58,578 bases of DNA from Chrysochromulina tobinii (Eukaryota; Haptophyta; Prymnesiales; Chrysochromulinaceae), in assembly GCA_001275005.1 (NCBI GenBank), contig JWZX01003310.1, positions 1-58,578 of the forward strand, given 5' to 3'. A program made the position numbers and the translations under genes. The notes beneath the pieces were generated by a model that saw only the letters and a list, made by a program, of their open reading frames with translations, ran no database searches and was not told where the DNA came from. Shown piece after piece: positions 1 through 9,001 of the stretch. How positions within the stretch are numbered: position 1 is the first letter of the stretch; each line of letters starts with the position of its first letter.

Positions 1-542
1 GGGTCGCGCGTCGGTGGCGCGATTTGCTGCGTAGCAGCGCCAGCAGAGGCGCTGTCACATGGAAGCCTCTTCGGCCGGTGGAGAAATTGGGACGCGGTTC
101 GAAGGAGCTGAAGCGCCCGCTTTTGTGCTCCCAAACGACAGACTGGCCGACGGACGGACAGACACACAGACGCACTAGTCGGAAATCGGGCTCCACCGCA
201 AATTCCTATCGTTTCGCGCACGCGCTAATTTCACGCTGGCGGTTAATCTCTGAGGCTTCCCTCCCGGTATTCAGACGAAACCGGGGTGGGGGAAGAACAC
301 AGTGAAGATTTATTGGGCTTACTTGTTAACAGTGAAACGAGACACAGAGAAGAACTGCAACCAAATCTCTTGGAAACTCAGGAGCTTAAGCGGTGAGAGT
401 TAGAGCAACCGGTGCTCCGCGAGCCCACCCTCAAGGAGTGGGGCGCGGCCGGCGCTCCGTCGATTCCGAGATCCACATCACATCTTTTTTGCTCGCGAAA
501 ACGCGAAATTCATGCCCAAAACGACGCGTTTGGCCACCCTAT
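1..542. other. left-edge non-coding stretch
   Basis: No convincing reading frame, RNA gene or repeat is seen. Short open frames here lack any recognisable protein character and the composition is mixed. It may hold the missing 5' part of the following leucine-rich-repeat gene, but no acceptor site that would join cleanly is evident. Confidence 0.4.
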
Positions 543-899
543 AACCTGACCAACCTGGACTTGTTCCACAACTCCATCGGTGCGGAGGGTGCCATCGCGA
601 TTGCGGAGGCGCTGAAGGTCAACGCGGTGGTGACCACCCTGCGCTTGAACGACAACAACATCGGTCCGGAGGGAGCCATCGCGATCGCGGAGGCGCTGAA
701 GGTCAACGCGGTCCTGACCGAGCTCAACCTCCGGCTCAACAGCATCGGTCCAGAGGGAGCCATCGCGATCGCGGAGGCGCTGAAGGTCAACGCGGTCCTG
801 ACCAAACTGGACATCCGGATCAACAGAATGGGAGATGCAGGTAAAAAAGCGGTGCGAGATGCGGTGATGGACCGGAGTGGATTTGAGTTGAAGCTGTAG
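543..899 (+). CDS. leucine-rich repeat (ribonuclease-inhibitor-like) protein, 5'-incomplete
   Basis: About 118 residues with four tandem LRRs of roughly 28 residues. Each carries the pattern L-x-L-x-x-N-x-I-G-x-E-G-A-x-A-I-A-E-A-L-K-V-N-A, typical of ribonuclease-inhibitor/NLR-type LRRs that bind proteins. The frame closes with a charged tail (KKAVRDAVMDRSGFELKL) and a stop. No in-frame ATG precedes the first repeat: the nearest ATG (512) is in another frame and stops after ten codons. No obvious splice acceptor is seen just before the first repeat. It is therefore either the 3' exon of a longer gene or a truncated fragment. The repeats are near-identical at the DNA level, suggesting recent tandem expansion. 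Role unknown. Confidence 0.55.
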   Translation, partial: NLTNLDLFHNSIGAEGAIAIAEALKVNAVVTTLRLNDNNIGPEGAIAIAEALKVNAVLTELNLRLNSIGPEGAIAIAEALKVNAVLTKLDIRINRMGDAGKKAVRDAVMDRSGFELKL

Positions 900-1900
900 A
901 AAATGATTGTGCGAGCACTGTGAACATGTGTGGATCGCTGTTTTGGGGTTTGTGAAGATATTTCCTAATTTGGCAGCTGCCTTAAAAGGCGTTTTCAATA
1001 GGGTGCTGAAAAATTTACGCAAAGCGGTCGCCTCCAGCACGGAGTTCTACAGGAAAATGTCGAGGAAAAAATGCTTGCCATTTCGCATTCCATCGCGAGC
1101 TTCCAGACATCCGCTCACGCATCAGGTCGTCCGTGCTCTAAGGAGCTCATGAAAATGAGCTCAACGACGACACCGGGGGACGCCCTCCGAGCCGCTGTCC
1201 AGCCGGGATTCGCGATCGACCTGTGACTCCTTGCGCCCGAAGCCCCGGCACGACCGCCGCTCACGGGTGCCGGCTCATCGCCTGCGTGTGCAGACCAGCC
1301 CGACGCCCAACCGGTCAAACTGTCCAAGACGGCGCGCAAGCGAGTATTGCAGCGCTAAAGCGGGCCGCTCACGCGCGTTCCCAAACAGGTGCGTGCTACG
1401 CTCGGTCACGCACGCCAACGCGTGCTACAAGGACGCCTTTTTAAGTGCCTTCCCCAAGCCGGTTCTTCGCTGCGTGCCCCCCCCGCACGGCGGCGCATGC
1501 CCGCACAACTTCCGCGTCGACCTGACATGCGCGAGAGCGTAATATGCGACGCTCGGCGAGCTGCACCTTGACCACGAGATTTTAGAGAGAGAGATTGAGA
1601 GTGGTTCACGCTGCGGGTCTGGTCACGGGTCATGCCTGGTCATCTGTAGTGGGGGGATTCGGGATAAATGTCTATGTGGCTCGGCCGGGTCCGGTCGATC
1701 GTAGCGCGCGACCGGGCCCGGACCGCAGGGGGGGTGCCCGGAGCCGCCCGGACCGGACGGAAGGACCGCCTAAGCCGGCGTCGCGAACGGAACCGTCCGC
1801 AAGTGGTTGGAGCGCGCAGCGTTTGAGCTAAAAACTGATATTTAGCTCAAAGCATCTCAGACGTCAATACACTCCGCAATTTGCGATTTGCGATTTGCGA
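900..1900. other. intergenic region with one hairpin and a short tandem repeat
   Basis: No supported gene. It contains a 13-bp inverted repeat (arms 1685-1697 and 1709-1721, loop 11 nt, one G.T mismatch) and three tandem copies of ATTTGCG ending near 1900. The tandem repeat abuts the stop codon of the minus-strand membrane-protein gene, so it lies in that gene's 3' flank. Confidence 0.5.
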
Positions 1901-4180
1901 TCAGCAAGACACTCCGCAAACGGCCTCGCCTCGGCCCCAGCTGGAGGTGAATACCCGACCGAGGGCGTCGCAGAGCGCGGCGGCGACGAGCACGGCGGTC
2001 CCCACATCCCACTCGACACTGAGCTCGAGCCGCTCGACGCGCGCAAAGGTGCGCAGCGTCGCCCCGAGCTCGCCGGACATGAGCCGCGGCGCGAGGGTGC
2101 TCACCACGAGCGACTCGAGCAGGAGCGCCGTCACGAGCACGTCGGCCAGCCGCCAGGTGCCCGACCGATTCGCCGGATCGTGCGGCAGGCCAGCCGCCGC
2201 GACGGCGCGCCACGCTGGAGGCCCCGCGAGCAGCAGCAGCAGAGGCGGCGCCACGAGCGCGGCAGGCGGCGTCACGAGTCCGCACAGCTCGCCCACATGG
2301 CTCAGCCCGCCGTGCAGCACGAGGGGCGTCTCGGGGTCAAAGGCGGTGCCGGTGGCGCCCACGATCACGTCGATGAGCGACAGCTTGCGCGTGCGCACGA
2401 GCGGCGCCGTATCGGGCGCCATCGTCGCCGTAAGGGTAGCGGGCGCTGCGACGGGCGCTGTGGCGGGCGCTGTGGTGGGCGCTGTGGCGGGCGCTGCGTT
2501 GATCGCCGCGTGGCTCGAAAAGGCAACGGTCGCGGCGGCGGCAGCGGCGGCATCGGTGGCGGCGCCCACCCGAAGGTTCACGCTCTCCCGCAGTGTGACG
2601 ACCGGGATTATGAGAGCACTCAGGAGGAGCAACGTCGTCAGTCCATGGAGGCTGACCGCCGCCCAGCGCCGCCGGCGCGCCGTGCCACCGAACGCACGCG
2701 CCACCGCGGTTCCAAACGCCCCCGCGATGTGATCGTGCGTGTCAGGAGAGAGAGGCGTGGCGATGCTTGTGCTGTGGCTCGGCTGCTGCTGCTGCTGCTG
2801 CGGCTGCTGCGGCTGCTGCGGCTGCTGCGGCTGCTGCGGCTGCTGCTGGGTGCTGTTGGCGTGCGCAGCGGCAGCGGCGCCGGCTTGCTTGGCATTCTCC
2901 CCGGCGACGCGTCCGGCCGTCTCCGCGCGTGAGGCGGGCGGCGGCAGCGACGCGATCGCGGCTTGGTTGGCGGCGAGCAAGGTGAGGATGGCGGTGGACG
3001 TGTACAGGGCCACCGCACAGCCGAGCCGCAGCTCAATGCGCAGCGCGGTGCCGCCGCCGCTGTCTCGGCCCGCTTCTCGGCCAAAGGGTACCGTTGGTAG
3101 AGTGAGGCTCGTCTGTACACTCGCGGAGAGCAGCAGCAGCAGGCAAACTGGGAGGAGCGACCAGATGCCGATCGCCTCGATGAGAGCGAGCAGCCACCCT
3201 CGGATGGCGACCCAGCGTCGTGGCTCGAGCTCGGGCGGTGACCAAGGCAGCACGAGCAGCAGCAGCAGCAGCGAGGCGAGGGGTATGGCGGCACAAAAGG
3301 CGAGCGCGCACGCGGCGATCCGCGCCGTCGTGGGCAGCGTCCACAGGTCCTCGAGCGCCGGCGTGGGCAGCGGCAGCGCGAGCACGCCGCCGTCGGACTG
3401 TGCCGTGAGCGCTCGGTAACTGTGATAGCTGTGGTAGCTGCCCCCCGAGAGCTGTGGGGAGAGCAGCTGCGAGGCGGCACTCGCGAGGGCAGTGAAGAGA
3501 TCTGTGGGGAAAGCAGCGGCAAGGCCGGCGCTCACCCCGGCGCTCACCGGTGGCGCGTCGTCGGCGCGCGCGGGCGTGGCCCAGACGAGTAGCAGGGCCA
3601 CATCCTCCGTCGCGGGCGACTCGGCCGACGACGCGTCCAGGTCGAGCCACCCAAGCCGTGCCGCCAGCAGCGCGTGCAGCGCGATAGCACCCACGGTGAG
3701 CAGCCAGGTGGCGATGACTCTCCACCACGCGCTCGAGAGCGATGCGCGCTGCTGCTGCGCCATCTGCGCCACCTCGGCGCGAATCGACTCGCGAGGCGGC
3801 CGGCGCCGCGGCGAGTTCGCCGCGGACGACCGCTCCGACGTCGTGAACGACCGATCCGTGGTGAACGACCGGTCCGACGATGTCGGCGAGGGCGGCGCCG
3901 GCAAGCCGATGGCGAGCGCTGCTGCGGCATAGTTGATGCGTTGAAGCAGCGGCTCCGCCGCCGCTGCTAACCCGCTGCTGCCTTCCTCGAGCGACCGCTG
4001 CTGCTTTGAGTATTTCTCGAGCAGCAGGCTCCAGCGCTCACGGTCCTTCATCCGCCGGATCTGGCGCTGGCGCCACGCGCAAGCCAGCGAGGCGACCGTA
4101 ACGATGGAGAGGACGCCGAGCGCGCCAAAGGCGAGCCAGGCGCCGAAGCGGGTCTCGTTGCCGTCCTGCATTCCCGCCAT
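1901..4180 (-). CDS. multipass membrane protein, possibly PqiA-like
   Basis: A 759-residue single-exon frame. The start is the ATG at 4180 (MAGMQDGN); the open frame continues upstream but without an ATG. A hydrophobic segment follows at about residues 12-35, then a Ser/Arg-rich linker with repeated DRSFTT, then at least eight more hydrophobic helices. The C-terminal third (LIDVIVG..., then PPLLLLLAG, then RLADVLVTALLLES) resembles the spacing of paraquat-inducible protein A membrane domains. That is only a suggestion from pattern, not an identification. Between helices lies a poly-Gln/Pro stretch encoded by a CAG-rich microsatellite (2781-2848) and an Ala/Pro/Thr repeat (2440-2510). Membrane location is clear; function is not. 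The same-strand hydrolase gene ends about 155 bp upstream. Confidence 0.6.
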   Translation of the reverse strand: MAGMQDGNETRFGAWLAFGALGVLSIVTVASLACAWRQRQIRRMKDRERWSLLLEKYSKQQRSLEEGSSGLAAAAEPLLQRINYAAAALAIGLPAPPSPTSSDRSFTTDRSFTTSERSSAANSPRRRPPRESIRAEVAQMAQQQRASLSSAWWRVIATWLLTVGAIALHALLAARLGWLDLDASSAESPATEDVALLLVWATPARADDAPPVSAGVSAGLAAAFPTDLFTALASAASQLLSPQLSGGSYHSYHSYRALTAQSDGGVLALPLPTPALEDLWTLPTTARIAACALAFCAAIPLASLLLLLLVLPWSPPELEPRRWVAIRGWLLALIEAIGIWSLLPVCLLLLLSASVQTSLTLPTVPFGREAGRDSGGGTALRIELRLGCAVALYTSTAILTLLAANQAAIASLPPPASRAETAGRVAGENAKQAGAAAAAHANSTQQQPQQPQQPQQPQQPQQQQQQPSHSTSIATPLSPDTHDHIAGAFGTAVARAFGGTARRRRWAAVSLHGLTTLLLLSALIIPVVTLRESVNLRVGAATDAAAAAAATVAFSSHAAINAAPATAPTTAPATAPVAAPATLTATMAPDTAPLVRTRKLSLIDVIVGATGTAFDPETPLVLHGGLSHVGELCGLVTPPAALVAPPLLLLLAGPPAWRAVAAAGLPHDPANRSGTWRLADVLVTALLLESLVVSTLAPRLMSGELGATLRTFARVERLELSVEWDVGTAVLVAAALCDALGRVFTSSWGRGEAVCGVSC
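2781..2848. repeat. CTG/CAG-rich microsatellite
   Basis: Interrupted trinucleotide repeat (CTG and CGG units, read CAG/CCG on the minus strand) inside the membrane-protein gene. It encodes a Gln/Pro tract of the pattern QQPQQPQQPQQ. Confidence 0.85.
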
Positions 4181-4334
4181 CCGCGCGCCCGAGCCGATCT
4201 CGGCGGCCAAGAATTCCGTGCGTCGCTCAGGGGCGCGTTGGCCTTTTCCTCGTTCCCGACATGTTTGGATCCTCAATCGTGTCTAAATCGGGCAACTTTA
4301 CTGAAATTCACAGCGCGAAATCAGGCCTCCATGT

Positions 4335-5657
4335 TCACGGCGCCGGCGTGCACGTGCACTTGCCGATGAAGCGCTGGGGCACAACAAAGGTGCAGGCCGG
4401 CGGAGGGGTGCCCTCGAGGACCGCCTTAACTGCGTGGTAGCCGAGGCAGGTGGCCTCGCCCGGCTGCGCTTGCGAGCTCGTCTCCACGTTGGTCGCCACC
4501 GCCAGCGCCGAGCCCGACGGGCCTAGGCCGTGGAAGAACGTGCTCTGGCTTTGGTAGCCGTACGTATCCCCCACGTGGCCGTATGCGGCGCCCGTGCCAT
4601 CAACGGCACCAATCGACCAGTCGAGGTCGAAGGTGCCCATGCCGTAAAAGTGGCCCGAGGAGGTACCGGGAGCGCTGAAGTTCCTCATTTGCTGCTGCGC
4701 CGCCGCGGACACGAGCTGTGAACCCGGTCTGTACAGCTCGTGGGTGAAGCGCGCCACGTCACCGACTGGACCGATAAAGTTGCCCGCGGTCCAGCCACCC
4801 ACGCACGAGACGTTCCACACGTCCTGGCTCGCGATCGGCGGCTGCACGCCCACATATGACTGGAGGAAGCCGTGCACCGGCGTGTACGCCGAGCAGCGGC
4901 CCGCATCCACAAACGTCGAGCCGACGAGCAGATCGCGCTTGAGGGACGCGGGTAGGACGGACGCTTTCTGATCGTAAGCTTGCCAACTGGCAGGGCCGCC
5001 CTCGGCCCAGGCCTGCGCTGCGAGGACCATCCCGAGCAGGATGTAGTTGGTCGAGCAGTAGTGCTGTGACGTGCCTGGCTTTGCATACGGCGAGAGGGGC
5101 GGCACGTATCCCCGCAGGATTTCAATCGGGGAGAAGTCGTGCGCAAAGTTGGCGAATTGGTCGACCGTGTACTTGGTCCCGTCGTAGTCGCCGATGCCAC
5201 TCGTCATGTGCAGCAGCTGGGCGATGGTCACCTTGCGAATTCCCTCGCCCAGAAGCGTTTCGAGCTTGGTGCCGTTGACGGCCTCCAGAAAGGCATCCAC
5301 GCGTGAAGTCACAGAGTCGGCGTACGCGAGCTTTCCAGCGTCGATGAGCTGAAGGATGGCTGCCGCCGTAAACATCTTGGTGATTGAGCCATACACGTAG
5401 ACATCTTCGGGCAGCGCAGCGCGCGTCGGTTTTCCTAGCCTCAGCCCTGCATCTGTGAAGCCGGCTGCGACGCTCACGTTGGCACTCGGAAGCCCGGACG
5501 CGCCCGGCAAAAAGTACGAAATCGCGATGGAGCAGTTGAACTTGGCGGCAACGTGGTCGGCGACCTGCTGCAATGCGGCGGCAATGCGTGCCTCCGGCGC
5601 TTGCGCTGTCGTGCCTGCAAGCAGGCTGGAAAGGAGGACGAGCGACGGACCCCGCAT
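4335..5657 (-). CDS. secreted beta-lactamase-related serine hydrolase
   Basis: 440 residues starting at the ATG at 5657. This start gives a clean signal peptide (MRGPSLVLLSSLLAGTTAQA), whereas the longer open frame upstream has no ATG at its head and no such signal. Family signatures of the class C beta-lactamase/peptidase S12 fold are visible. The catalytic SxxK is S91-I-T-K94 in VYGSITKMFTAAAI. A Tyr motif at 200 is followed by TNYILLG, and a C-terminal HVG box lies in AYGHVGDTYGY. The Tyr motif reads Y-C-S where the family usually has Y-x-N, so it is slightly atypical. Enzymes of this family hydrolyse amide or ester bonds in peptides, lactams or lipids; the substrate here cannot be predicted. 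Likely secreted or in the endomembrane lumen. Confidence 0.85.
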   Translation of the reverse strand: MRGPSLVLLSSLLAGTTAQAPEARIAAALQQVADHVAAKFNCSIAISYFLPGASGLPSANVSVAAGFTDAGLRLGKPTRAALPEDVYVYGSITKMFTAAAILQLIDAGKLAYADSVTSRVDAFLEAVNGTKLETLLGEGIRKVTIAQLLHMTSGIGDYDGTKYTVDQFANFAHDFSPIEILRGYVPPLSPYAKPGTSQHYCSTNYILLGMVLAAQAWAEGGPASWQAYDQKASVLPASLKRDLLVGSTFVDAGRCSAYTPVHGFLQSYVGVQPPIASQDVWNVSCVGGWTAGNFIGPVGDVARFTHELYRPGSQLVSAAAQQQMRNFSAPGTSSGHFYGMGTFDLDWSIGAVDGTGAAYGHVGDTYGYQSQSTFFHGLGPSGSALAVATNVETSSQAQPGEATCLGYHAVKAVLEGTPPPACTFVVPQRFIGKCTCTPAP

Positions 5658-5787
5658 TCCCGTCCGAGTTCGGCCCCTCCGGTCACAGTGATCCCTGTGA
5701 ACGTACTGTTGTCCACGGGCATCCCGTTTCCGATGGGCCATCTCTCCGTCTCTTCTAATCGGGTCTACACGTTCTGACCACATTCCT

Positions 5788-8778
5788 CTACGGCGGAACG
5801 TCTCTCTGCCCTGCGGCATCGCCCTCGTCCCCGATCCCCATCCCCTCCTCCTGGGCCTGCTCTAGATGGCTCGCCTCGACCTCGTCGTCGGTGCCGTCCG
5901 CCAGCGCATACAGCTTGCCCTGCGGCAGTGCGAGCCAGGCGAGCGTCATCTCCGGCGCCGTGGCGAGCACTTGCACCTCCGGCGCGCCGGCGGCGTCCGT
6001 GATGGCGCCCGCATCGCGGGCAGCGGCGGCGGCCGCCGCATTCGCCGTATCGTTCGCCGTCTCGAGCGCGAGAGACGCTCCGCGAGCATCGAGTTTCGCA
6101 CAGCGCGGGCGAGCGAGCAGCCCAGCTGCCCCGCCGCCGATGGCTGCGTAGAGGAGCAGCGGGAAGCTCAGCATGCAATGAGGGAGGCAATCAGCATGCA
6201 ATGAGGGTGGCAATCATGATCACCTGCGTAGAGGAGCAGCGGGACTTCCGGGTAGTCCACCTCGAAGCTCAGGTCGTGTGACGCACCTGTGGGGAAGGGC
6301 CCGGGCGCCGTGGTGAGCACTTGCATGCTGGGCGAGGAGGCGGGTAGTCCACTTCGAAGCTCAGGGCGTGTGACGCACCGATGGCGGCCTGGATGGTACC
6401 GGAGAGCATCCCGTCACCTGTGGGGAAGAGGAGATGGCGCCGTGGTGAGCACTTGCATGCTAGGAGGGCAGGAGGGCACGAGGGCTAGAGAGCATCCACT
6501 CACCGCCCTCGGCGTCGACTGCCACCCATGCCACGACGGCGCTCCGAGCTGCCGGAGCACCGAGCATGCTTGTGCTCGCCACGGCGCTCCGAGCTGCCGG
6601 CACTCCGAGGTGCCGCCGGACGCGCCGGCCGCGCACGCGCGCCTGCAGCTTCACTGCCGCGTCGGTCTGCTCCTGCTCCGCCTCCGCTGGCGCCGGGTCG
6701 ATGGATCCGCCGCTGTGAACGCCGCTGTGAACGCCGCTGCTGTGAACGCCGCTGCTCGATGGATCTGCCGCGGCCGCGCTCGAGTGCGTCGCGCCGGCGC
6801 CAGCTCGCCCACCCTTTGGTCCAGCGCCATCGGGCAGCAGAGAGAGCGAGAATCCGCCCGCGCTCGCCTGATGAGGGACGCAATCAGACGCCATCAGACG
6901 CCATCAGACGCCATCAGACGCAATCAAGGGCGCAATCAGACGCAATCAAGGGCTCTCGAGAATCCGGCCGCGCTCACCTCGGTGCACGTGGCGCGCAGCC
7001 CCGTGTCGCCACCCTGGAGTGTGAACAGCAGGCACGGGGTGCGCTCGAAGGCATCGGCTCCCTCCTCGTCCGTCTCGACGTACCTGTGGGGAAGAGAAGG
7101 CGCCGTGGTGAGCACTTGCATGCTGGGGAGGGCAGGAGGGAAGGCATCGGCTCCCTCCTCGTCCGTCTCGACGTACCTGTGGGGAAGAGAAGGCGCCGTG
7201 GTGAGCACTTGCATGCTGGGGAGGGCAGGAGGGAAGGCATCGGCTCCCTCCTCGTCCGTCTCGACGTACATGTCGAAGCGGGCCGCATGCGTATCGCCCT
7301 CGGCCAGAGCGGTCTCCCCGGCGATCAAGCGCGCGCCTGTGGGGAAGGGCCCGGGCGCCGTGGTGAGCACTTGCATGCTGGGCGTGGAGGCGGGGCGAGC
7401 GGTCTCCCCGGCGCCCAGGCACGCACCTGAGGAGGGAGATCATCAGAGGCAATCAGAGAGGTCATCCGGTCTCCCCGGCGCCCCGGCACGTACCGCCATC
7501 GAGCGTGTGCGCGCCGGCCTCCAGCACGAGGTATGCGATCGTCACGTCCATCCCCGCGGGAGGGACCAGCTGCAGCGTGAACGAGGTGCTGTTCTTAAAG
7601 GGCACGCACACGACGCTCGACACGGCGCCGCTGGCCCATCGAGCCTTCTCGACGCCCGACACGGCGCCCGAGCCCACCGAGCTGAAGCCAAGGGCCGCCG
7701 CGCCTCCGCGCGGCGCCGTGGGCGAGTGGGGCGAGGGCGAGGCGGAGCCGGGGCGCGTGGGCACGACGCATGCGAACACGACGGGCTCCCGGTACTGTAA
7801 CTGCAGGCTCACCTGATGAGTGAGGCAATCAGCATGCACTCAGAGGCAATCACGCAGGCTCACCTGCTTCATGCCGCGCGTCTGATGAGTGAGGCAATCA
7901 GCATGCACTCAGAGGCAAGCACGCAGGCTCACCTGCTTCATGCCGCGCCCAGGTACGTTGACGGTGCCGGCCTCGCCCACTCCCGCCATCGCCGACTCCT
8001 CGGCGCTCACGCTCGCCATGCCGGCGAGCGCCTCGAGACCGACGGCCGCCACGTTCCCGTCCTCGTCCAGCAGCGCCAGCTCATCGTCTGGCGCCTCGTC
8101 CGCCTCGTCCTCGTCCGCCTCGTCCTCGTCCTCGTACCCGGCGCGAGAGGCGGCGGCGGCGAAGTCCGCACCGCCGCCGCCGCCGCCCGTGCCGCCGCCG
8201 CCCGGGAGCAGCATGCCGTGGGCCCCAAAGAGCGCGCCCGCGCCCGTGCCGCCCATGGTCGGATCCGGCACGACCATGCTGCCCGCATCCACCGCGCCGC
8301 CGCCGCCGTCGTGCGTGAGGCCGAGGATGCCGGCGAGCCCTCCGCTGGCCGCTGCACGCGGCAGCGGCAGCGCGGCGGTCTTGGCCATGAGCTCCTCGAG
8401 CGCCGCCGACATTCGCTGGTTTTGCTCCTCCTGATGCCGCAGCGCGTTCGTGAGGATCATAGTCCGGTGCTCGAGCTGCGCGACACGCATGTCCAGCTGC
8501 TTGCAACGCTCCTCGCAGCGCTCGCAGTTTCGGCCTGGGTGACTTGCAGGTGGCGCGAGCCGTGCGGCCGCCGAGCTCTCGTACAGGGCCGCCACGCTCC
8601 GAATGTGCGGCGGCGCCGACAGGTTGCCGTACTTGTTGAGCAGCTGCACCTTTGCCTCGGGCGACAGGTACGAGCTGGTGCCCTCCTGGAGCGCGGGCAG
8701 CTGATGCGGCCGGCGGTACGAGGAGGTGCCGTCCTGGAAGCCGGGCGGCTGATGCGGACGCCGCTGCGATGGGTCCAT
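5788..8778 (-). CDS. coiled-coil / IQ-motif protein with lectin-like beta domain, 8 exons
   Basis: Exons (minus strand): 8778-7933, 7812-7494, 7336-7270, 7083-6978, 6867-6504, 6417-6379, 6286-6224, 6143-5788. The spliced length is 2,160 nt, an exact 719 codons plus stop, which supports the model. The N-terminus has repeated GTSSY segments, a Cys cluster (C85, C88, C92) and a coiled coil at about 88-133. Acidic and Gly-rich linkers follow. A beta-rich part contains PVVFACVV, FTLQLVPPAG and AYLVLEAGAHTLDGG, resembling repeat patterns in H-type-lectin-like domains (weak). An IQ motif lies at about 516-535 (AAVKLQARVRGRRVRRHL), a calmodulin-binding signature. A short hydrophobic stretch (VPLLLYAAIGGGAAGLLA) sits near 600. 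All seven introns belong to repeated families. Function unknown; a cytoskeletal or ciliary role is conceivable. Confidence 0.75.
6144..6223 (-). mobile_element. family B introner intron (80 nt), acceptor from duplicated exon
   Basis: Donor CTACGCAG|GTGATC; acceptor CTACGCAG|CCATC. A 20-bp exon segment ending CTCCTCTACGCAG is present at both ends, so the acceptor AG is a copy of the exon end. The insert carries GCATGCTGATTGCCTCCCTC. Confidence 0.8.
6287..6378 (-). mobile_element. family A introner intron (92 nt) with ~38-bp exon duplication
   Basis: Donor ATCG|GTGCGTCAC; acceptor CCTTCCCCACAG. The first ~38 nt of the intron repeat the start of the downstream exon with few mismatches. The remainder is the family A core (GCATGCAAGTGCTCACCAC). 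Confidence 0.85.
6418..6503 (-). mobile_element. family A introner intron (86 nt)
   Basis: Donor GGGCG|GTGAGTGG; acceptor CTTCCCCACAG|GTGACGG. The flanking duplication is about 17 bp and partly diverged. The core contains GCATGCAAGTGCTCACCAC followed by GGCGCC. Confidence 0.8.
6535..6600 (-). repeat. antisense family A core inside coding exon
   Basis: The plus strand reads GCATGCTTGTGCTCGCCAC (6564-6582), a diverged family A core that is antisense to this minus-strand gene. It is flanked by two 21-bp copies (6535-6555, 6580-6600) 45 nt apart. No splice sites are offered and the 45 nt are translated in frame as 15 residues. Confidence 0.65.
6868..6977 (-). mobile_element. family B introner intron (110 nt)
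   Basis: Donor ACCGAG|GTGAGCG; acceptor GTCCCTCATCAG|GCGAGCG. A 19-bp exon segment (GAGCGCGG, then CGGATTCTCG) is duplicated. The interior is a run of 10-nt units TGATTGCGTC/TGATGGCGTC. Confidence 0.85.
7084..7269 (-). mobile_element. two perfect tandem family A introners (2 x 93 nt)
   Basis: Units 7084-7176 and 7177-7269 are identical 93-mers. Each consists of 37 nt copied from the downstream exon (starting GTACGTCGAG) plus a 56-nt core ending TCTCTTCCCCACAG. No exon lies between them, so they are probably spliced out as one 186-nt intron from the first GT to the last AG. Confidence 0.85.
7337..7493 (-). mobile_element. composite family B + family A intron (157 nt)
   Basis: 7427-7493 is a family B unit (GTACGTGCC start, CTCCCTCCTCAG end). 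7337-7426 is a family A unit (GTGCGTGCC start, CTTCCCCACAG end). The ~27-nt exon-derived sequence ending GCCGGGGAGACCG occurs three times. This is consistent with a second insertion into the duplicated copy left by the first. Confidence 0.8.
7813..7932 (-). mobile_element. duplicated family B introner with possible 18-nt microexon
   Basis: Donor AAGCAG|GTGAGCCTG; acceptor CTCACTCATCAG|GTGAGCCTG. The unit is tandemly duplicated together with the exon end. This leaves an 18-nt in-frame segment (7864-7881, TRGMKQ) that has its own acceptor and donor. It may be skipped (120-nt intron) or included. Confidence 0.75.
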
Positions 8779-9001
8779 GAAACACTGGCGGTGTTGTGCT
8801 GCAGCCGCTACGGGGCGGCCACGGCTGTAGCGAGTTGTGGCATGCAGAGCGGTTGACGCTGGCCGTTTGCGCTATGCGCGTGTTAGGTGCTTCTACAATT
8901 AGAAACCCTGTCTCTGCGACGAACCGCGGGCAGTTCGAAGTTGCATGTGTTTCGTCAGGCTCTGTTTTCTACATCAATGTGTCATCACATCTCGTGTAAA
9001 G
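8779..9001. promoter_or_regulatory. divergent promoter region
   Basis: 223 bp between the start codons of the minus-strand coiled-coil/IQ gene and the plus-strand RING gene. Any promoter for both must lie here or in the 5' ends. No TATA-like element is obvious. Inferred from gene geometry only. Confidence 0.3.

Noticed and set aside
1895-3419. Long plus-strand frames (2932, 2732, 3419 ends) opposite the membrane-protein gene
   Set aside because: They are Arg/Ala/Cys-rich antisense translations of GC-rich codons and a CTG repeat. The minus strand gives realistic transmembrane helices.
6289-7800. 503-codon plus-strand frame over the IQ gene
   Set aside because: It consists largely of repeated introner DNA read in antisense (VVSTCMLG repeats). 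The minus-strand exons splice to an exact multiple of three.
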